Positions 59,886-64,000 of a stretch of DNA of 64,000 nt are shown piece by piece. A model generated the notes under the pieces. That model was not told the DNA's origin. It did not search any database and saw only the letters and a program-made list of their open reading frames with translations. Source of the stretch: Nonomuraea jiangxiensis (GTDB lineage: Bacteria; Actinomycetota; Actinomycetes; Streptosporangiales; Streptosporangiaceae); assembly GCF_900099965.1 (NCBI RefSeq), contig NZ_FNDJ01000040.1, positions 1-64,000 on the forward strand. The letters run 5' to 3'. Both the position numbers and the translations under genes were made by a program. Position 1 is the stretch's first letter. Each line of letters opens with the position of its first letter.

Positions 59886-59922
59886 AAAAAGGCCCGGCTC
59901 CACCACCGTGGAAAACCGGGCC
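59886..59922 (-). terminator. rho-independent terminator of tRNA-Ala copy 3
   Basis: GGCCCGG (59891-59897) pairs with CCGGGCC (59916-59922); on the minus strand the stem is followed by TTTTT (59890-59886), 13 bases after the tRNA 3' end. It may also end the plus-strand glycosyltransferase transcript. Confidence 0.75.
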
Positions 59923-59934
59923 CTGCACATCTTG

Positions 59935-60007
59935 TGGAGCTATGGGGATTCGAACCCCAGACCTCCTCCATGCCATGGAGGCGCGCTACCAACTGCGCTA
60001 TAGCCCC
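59935..60007 (-). tRNA. tRNA-Ala (anticodon GGC), copy 3
   Basis: A 73-base cloverleaf on the minus strand, differing from copy 1 at one visible base (TATAGCGC instead of TATGGCGC between acceptor and D stem). Stems and GGC anticodon are intact, no CCA encoded, and a terminator lies directly downstream. Confidence 0.97.
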
Positions 60008-61137
60008 TGGTCACCGCTCCGAGTCCACCCGTTGCGGCGCTCGGAGAGCATATAGCCATCCACACCGATTCGCCTAATCGCGCCCTCCACCCCGCCCGAG
60101 CCACCCCCCATCCCCCATCCGCCCATGAACACCTCAAAGGTCACTGCACACCCACCCCTCCTCGCCTCACGCCGGCCATCCCTCCGCACCTCACGCCAAC
60201 CGCCCATCCACGCCTCACGCCCGCCATCCCCCGCACCCTCACGCGCCACGCCTCACGCCCGCCATCCCCCGCACCTCACGCCGGCCGTCCCTCTGGACCC
60301 AGCCCCCAGCGGCCCGTCCGGACCGCCGGAGCCGTCCCATCGAGCCCGCCCCAGCCGTTCCTTCGAGCCCCCCAGCGATTCCTTCGGGTGCGCAGGTGGG
60401 GGTTACGCGCGGTTCGCGGTGTTGGGTGTTCGCCGAGCGGCATGCGGAGGTGGTGGATGAGGCGCAGCGGACACAACGGCACCTCAGCTCTTCCCTTCGG
60501 CGCCTTAGTCGTCCTTCGGCGCCCCAGCCGTTGCTCGGGCCTCGTCTCAGCCCGTTCCTCGGAGCCCAGCCATCCCTCATGCCTTGCCCCAGCCATTCTC
60601 AGGCCTTGCCCAGCCATCCCTCGGGCTTTGCCCCGGCGATCCTCAGGCCTTGCCCCAGCCATCCCTCGGGCTTTGCCCCGGCGATCCCTTGGGCCTTGCC
60701 CGGCTATCCTCGGGCCTTGCCTCGGCTATTCCTCCGGCAGCCCGGCTGTTCCTCCGGCGGCCCGGCTGTTCCTCCGGCGGCCGTAACCTGGACCCTCCGG
60801 TGGGCCAGCCCTTCTGACCGTGCGTCAGCCGTCCGTCCGTGCTCCAGCCATCCGAACCGCGAGCCCGGCGAATCCGCCACCGCAGTCACACCCTGAAGCC
60901 GAACCCAGGCCCTCCCCGGTCAAGGCACGGCACGGCCACGCCGACACCATCGCCAGCGTGGCACCAACCGGCGCATCACGCCTCAAACACGACACCACAC
61001 CCCAAGGTGCAAGACATCACACCCCTGGAGGCAATGGCATCACGCCTCAAGTGGCGGCAAGCCGGCATGCACGCGCGACCCAAGGATCGGCCGGCGGCAC
61101 GCCGGCCGTACGGCCCCCGAGCCGTACGGCGACCCGC
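60008..61137. repeat. gene-free region with 24-bp and 45-bp minisatellites
   Basis: No gene supported in 1.13 kb. A unit with core cctcacgcc starts at 60165, 60189, 60213, 60237, 60251 and 60274 (period 23-24, one of 14). A second array of cagccatccctcgggctttg plus ccccggcgatcc, with copies at 60611 and 60656 (period 45), runs from about 60530 into ggcccggctgttcctccggc copies near 60740-60780. Two gcatcacgcctcaa copies are near 60981 and 61031. The frames through it are Pro/Ser/Arg repeats in all phases. Confidence 0.8.
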
Positions 61138-61767
61138 CTAAACGTCGCTCTCCGGCTTGTCGTCACTCCGCACAGGCTCCGGCAGTGTCCCGGCGTTGTG
61201 TTCCAGCAGGCGCCACCCACGGCGCCCTTCCTGCAACACGGACCAGGAGCAGTTGCCCAGCCCGCCCAGCGCCGACCACAGCGCCTCGGGCAGCCCGAGC
61301 AGCTCGCAGATCCCGAGCCGCAGCGCGGCCCCGTGGGAGACCACGACCAGCAGCCCGTCGTCCTCCAGCCCGGCGGCCCACCGGCGCATGGAGGCCGCCA
61401 CCCGCACGGCCACCTCACCGACGGGCTCCCCGTCTGGGGCCTCCCAGGCGGCGTACTCGTCGGGCCAGCGGTCGGCGATCTGCTCCCGCGTCAGCCCCTC
61501 CCACTGTCCGCCGCCCCGCTCACGCAGGGCCTTGTCGATCGCCACGTCGAGTCCGACGACGCGCCCGAGCGCCAGCGCGGTGTCGTTGGCGCGCTGGAGA
61601 TCGGAGGAGACGATCATGGTGGGTCGTAGCGCCGCCAACAGTGAGGCGGCCCTTGCGGCCTGGGCCACACCCGTGTCGTCGAGAGGGATGTCGGAGTGCC
61701 CCTGGAATCGCTGCTCGACGTTCCAAAGAGTCTGCCCGTGCCGCAGACAGACGATCCGCTTGCTCAT
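61138..61767 (-). CDS. histidine phosphatase family protein (phosphoglycerate mutase-like)
   Basis: Protein of 209 aa with the RHG motif VCLRHGQTLWN at the N-terminus (phospho-histidine), ERGGGQWEGLT, and the second histidine in VVVSHGAALRLG. The order nadD-rsfS-phosphatase is conserved in actinobacteria; in Mycobacterium the gene at this position is the glucosyl-3-phosphoglycerate phosphatase GpgP. That function is a possibility here, not shown. It starts 74 bases after rsfS. Confidence 0.9.
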   Translation of the reverse strand: MSKRIVCLRHGQTLWNVEQRFQGHSDIPLDDTGVAQAARAASLLAALRPTMIVSSDLQRANDTALALGRVVGLDVAIDKALRERGGGQWEGLTREQIADRWPDEYAAWEAPDGEPVGEVAVRVAASMRRWAAGLEDDGLLVVVSHGAALRLGICELLGLPEALWSALGGLGNCSWSVLQEGRRGWRLLEHNAGTLPEPVRSDDKPESDV

Positions 61768-61840
61768 GCAGCAGCCCCGCCGGAACCGTCGGAACCGCCG
61801 GAATCAGCACGAGCTTCTGTGGTGTGTTCGCTCCGCTTCC

Positions 61841-62236
61841 TCACGCGCGCGCTCGCTGCAGGTTGGCCTGCAGGACGCTCTCCGGCAGCGAAATGGCCGG
61901 GCAGTCCTTCCACAGGCGCTCGAGCGCGTAGAACGTGCGGTCCTCCTCGTGCTGCACGTGCACGACGATGTCGATGTAGTCGAGGAGCACCCACCGGCCC
62001 TCGCGCTCGCCCTCACGGCGGACGGGCTTGGCGTCGGCCTCGGTGCGCAGCCGCTCTTCGATCTCGTCGACGATGGCGCGGACCTGGCGGTCGTTGGTGG
62101 CGGAGCAGAGCAGGAAGGCGTCGGTGATGACCAGCTGGTCACTCACGTCGTAGGCGAGGATGTCATCGGCCAGCTTGTCGGCCGCGGCCTCCGCGGCGAT
62201 GCGCACGAGCTGGACGGATCTGTCAGTTGCGGTCAC
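61841..62236 (-). CDS. rsfS: ribosome silencing factor RsfS
   Basis: Protein of 131 aa of the RsfS/Iojap family, which binds ribosomal protein L14 and blocks subunit joining under starvation. Typical strands: LADDILAYDVSDQLVITDAF, LLCSATNDRQVRAIVDEIEE and GRWVLLDYIDIVVHVQHEEDRTFYALERLW (read in pieces). Placed between nadD (122-base gap) and the phosphatase, as in other actinobacteria. Confidence 0.94.
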   Translation of the reverse strand: MTATDRSVQLVRIAAEAAADKLADDILAYDVSDQLVITDAFLLCSATNDRQVRAIVDEIEERLRTEADAKPVRREGEREGRWVLLDYIDIVVHVQHEEDRTFYALERLWKDCPAISLPESVLQANLQRARA

Positions 62237-62358
62237 GATGCGGGTCTGTCCTCCTGTGTCGGCAGCATGCCCTTATGTTGAGGGTACCCTTCCGGGCTGA
62301 AACCCCTCACGTACGGCATGACTTCCCACGCGCGCGCCCCCGCCACGCGGCCCTTCGA

Positions 62359-62973
62359 TCATTCTGTGTGATACAACCCCCGTTTGTTGATGTACTGAAC
62401 GATTCCGTCCGGTACCAGATACCAAATCGGTTCGCCTTTGGCCACCCGCTGACGGCATTCGGACGACGAAATGGCCAGAGCGGGAATTTCCAGCAACGTC
62501 ACCTTGCCCTGGGGCAGCCCCGGGTCGTGCAGCGTGTGCCCGGGACGGGTGCAGCCGACGAAGTGGGCCAACTCGAACAGCTCGTCCGCGTTCTGCCAGC
62601 CGAGAATGGCACCGAGCGCGTCGGCGCCGGTGATGAAGTACAGCTCCACCTCGGGACCGTAAATTTCCGAAATATCCCGCAAAGTGTCGATGGTGAACGT
62701 CGGACCCGGCCGATCCACGTCCACCCGGCTGACGGAGAAGCGCGGATTCGACGCGGTCGCGATCACCGTCATCAGGTAACGGTCCTCAGCGGCCGAGACC
62801 ACCCGCTCCACCTTCTGGTACGGCCGTCCTGTCGGCACGAAGACCACCTCGTCGAGATCGAAGTGGTGGGCCACCTCGCTGGCGGCCACGAGGTGCCCGT
62901 GGTGGATGGGATCGAAGGTCCCACCCATCACCCCGACTCGGCGCTTCCCCTGAGCACCAGGCGCGTTCATCAT
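62359..62973 (-). CDS. nadD: nicotinate-nucleotide adenylyltransferase
   Basis: Protein of 204 aa making nicotinate adenine dinucleotide in NAD synthesis. Nucleotidyltransferase motif VGVMGGTFDPIHHGHLVAAS with the HxGH signature, then FVPTGRPYQK, PGPTFTIDTL and the second signature ISSSECRQRVAKGEP (SSxxR). Start ATG 62973 or the adjacent ATG 62970. Divergent from the M48 peptidase. Confidence 0.96.
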   Translation of the reverse strand: MMNAPGAQGKRRVGVMGGTFDPIHHGHLVAASEVAHHFDLDEVVFVPTGRPYQKVERVVSAAEDRYLMTVIATASNPRFSVSRVDVDRPGPTFTIDTLRDISEIYGPEVELYFITGADALGAILGWQNADELFELAHFVGCTRPGHTLHDPGLPQGKVTLLEIPALAISSSECRQRVAKGEPIWYLVPDGIVQYINKRGLYHTE

Positions 62974-63069
62974 GCAACGGACCTTACGCGGAGGCCCTCC
63001 CGCAACATGATGGGACCCCCCATGGTGATGTCCGCGCGCCACTTCCGTTGCGGACGTAGCATGCCGGGC

Positions 63070-64000
63070 ATGACGACCACCCCGGACCGCAACCGCGTCC
63101 AACTGCCCGGCATCTCGTCCCGAGCCTACGAACACCCCGCAGACCGGTCCGCCCTGGTCGCTCTGCGTAAGTTGAGTGGGTTCGACACGGTTCTCAAGCA
63201 GATGTCCGGACTCATCAGCGAGCGGCGGCTGCGCCTGATGTACCTGGCTTCGGCCGTGCGCGTGAGCGAGACCCAGTTCCGCTCTCTCTACGACATGGGC
63301 CGCGACGCCGCCTACACGCTCGACCTGCACCGGATCCCGGAGATCTACGTCCAGCAGGACCCGCAGGTCCAGGCCAAGGCCATCGGCTTCGACGACCCGT
63401 TCATCGTCGTGACCACCGGCCTGCTCAACCTCATGAACGAGGAGGAGCAGCGCTTCGTCATCGGTCACGAGACCTCGCACATCCTGTCGGGGCACGCGGT
63501 CTACCGGACGATGCTCGACATCCTGACCCGCCTCGCCACCCGCGTCGCCTGGATCCCGCTCGGCTACATCGGCCTGCGCGCGATCGTCGCGGGCCTGGAG
63601 GAGTGGTATCGCAAGTCCGAGCTGTCCTCCGACCGCGGCGGCCTGCTCACCGGCCAGAACCCGGAGGCGGCCAAGCGCGCGCTGATGAAGCTGGCCGGCG
63701 GCGACTACACCCACGAGATGAACATCGAGGCGTTCCTGGAGCAATACCAGGAATACGACACCGCGGGCGACCTTCGCGACGGCTTCCTCAAGGTGCTCAA
63801 CCTGCTCGGCACCACCCACCCGTTCGCCGTGGTGCGCGTGGCCGAGCTGGACAAGTGGCAGCGCAGCGGCGAATACGACCGCATCATCGGCGGCGACTAC
63901 CCGCGCAGGGAGGACGACTCCAACGCTCGGGTGACCGACGAGATCAAAGCGGCGGCCGAGTCCTACCGCGCGTCCTGGTCGCAGTCGCAGGACCCGTTCA
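63070..64000 (+). CDS. M48 family metallopeptidase, truncated by the window end
   Basis: At least 310 aa, open at the right edge, so incomplete. Zinc site HETSH (His133, Glu134, His137) in VIGHETSHILSGH matches the HExxH of the HtpX/Oma1-type M48 family; the third ligand should lie in YRKSELSSDRGGLL. N-terminal ISSRAYEHPADRSALVALRK is typical of actinobacterial members. One amphipathic or membrane segment (WIPLGYIGLRAIVAGL) follows. Substrate unknown. Start ATG 63070; an in-frame ATG at 63061 is an alternative, and neither has a good ribosome binding site. Confidence 0.88.
   Translation, partial: MTTTPDRNRVQLPGISSRAYEHPADRSALVALRKLSGFDTVLKQMSGLISERRLRLMYLASAVRVSETQFRSLYDMGRDAAYTLDLHRIPEIYVQQDPQVQAKAIGFDDPFIVVTTGLLNLMNEEEQRFVIGHETSHILSGHAVYRTMLDILTRLATRVAWIPLGYIGLRAIVAGLEEWYRKSELSSDRGGLLTGQNPEAAKRALMKLAGGDYTHEMNIEAFLEQYQEYDTAGDLRDGFLKVLNLLGTTHPFAVVRVAELDKWQRSGEYDRIIGGDYPRREDDSNARVTDEIKAAAESYRASWSQSQDPF

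Noticed and set aside
60008..61137. Genes in the right-hand gene-free stretch
   Set aside because: All frames are repeat-derived Pro/Ser/Arg/Leu strings in several phases without ribosome binding sites or domains.

Overview
The window looks like chromosome of a high-G+C actinomycete. Codon third positions are almost all G or C, GTG and TTG starts are common, and the content is typical of Actinobacteria: DUF574 methyltransferase, an LLM/F420-type oxidoreductase, an ECF41 sigma factor, GlxA/AraC regulators, YafY-like WYL regulators, an SPW-repeat protein, a Clp-N protein with its HTH partner, and the nadD-rsfS-phosphatase block. A Streptosporangiales (Nonomuraea-like) host fits best, but that is inference from family content. 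No transposase, integrase, phage gene, rRNA or CRISPR array was found.

Layout. 1-838: no gene; a 54-bp direct duplication and then a degenerate array of about fifteen 44-bp units. 0.8-8.8 kb: EI24 membrane protein, Maf, DUF937, FtsH, an anchored Pro/Glu-rich protein, DUF3616, a PTH2-type peptidyl-tRNA hydrolase and an MFS carrier. 8.8-16.7 kb: two GlxA-type regulators, two methyltransferases, a class II aldolase, a small protein behind a LexA-like box, a solitary type III polyketide synthase and a vWA lipoprotein. 16.8 kb: tRNA-Ala(GGC). 16.9-18.0 kb: DUF3224 and LLM oxidoreductase.

18.1-37.7 kb is the centrepiece, a complete L-arabinose system: secreted multidomain GH51 arabinofuranosidase (plus strand) facing thirteen minus-strand genes. 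These are lacI2, ytfQ-ytfR-ytfT-yjfF, a ChvE-type binding protein with its ATPase and permease, lacI1, araB, araD, araA and an alditol oxidase. Six copies of one 14-bp pseudo-palindrome (TGTKANCGYTMACA) sit in front of its transcription units, so one regulon under two near-identical LacI repressors is well supported.

37.7-45.2 kb: metallophosphoesterase, a MocR-like regulator lacking its PLP lysine, DUF4236, an aromatic amino acid decarboxylase, a WYL regulator, a THEP1-type NTPase, then a lower-G+C pair (membrane protein and orphan binding lipoprotein) beside a second tRNA-Ala(GGC). 45.3-52.7 kb: SigJ, Clp-N/HTH pair with twin perfect 16-bp palindromes, AlaX, MFS, small membrane proteins, DUF523, DyP peroxidase. 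52.8-59.9 kb: NhaA-thioredoxin fusion, small membrane proteins, NAD(P)-binding reductase, WYL regulator, SPW protein, a 33-residue membrane peptide coupled to a glycosyltransferase, then a third tRNA-Ala(GGC). 60.0-61.1 kb: no gene, more minisatellite DNA. 61.1-64.0 kb: histidine phosphatase, rsfS, nadD and an M48 metallopeptidase cut by the window end.

Starts were moved from the longest ORF wherever a ribosome binding site or family alignment argued for it; these choices are stated per gene.
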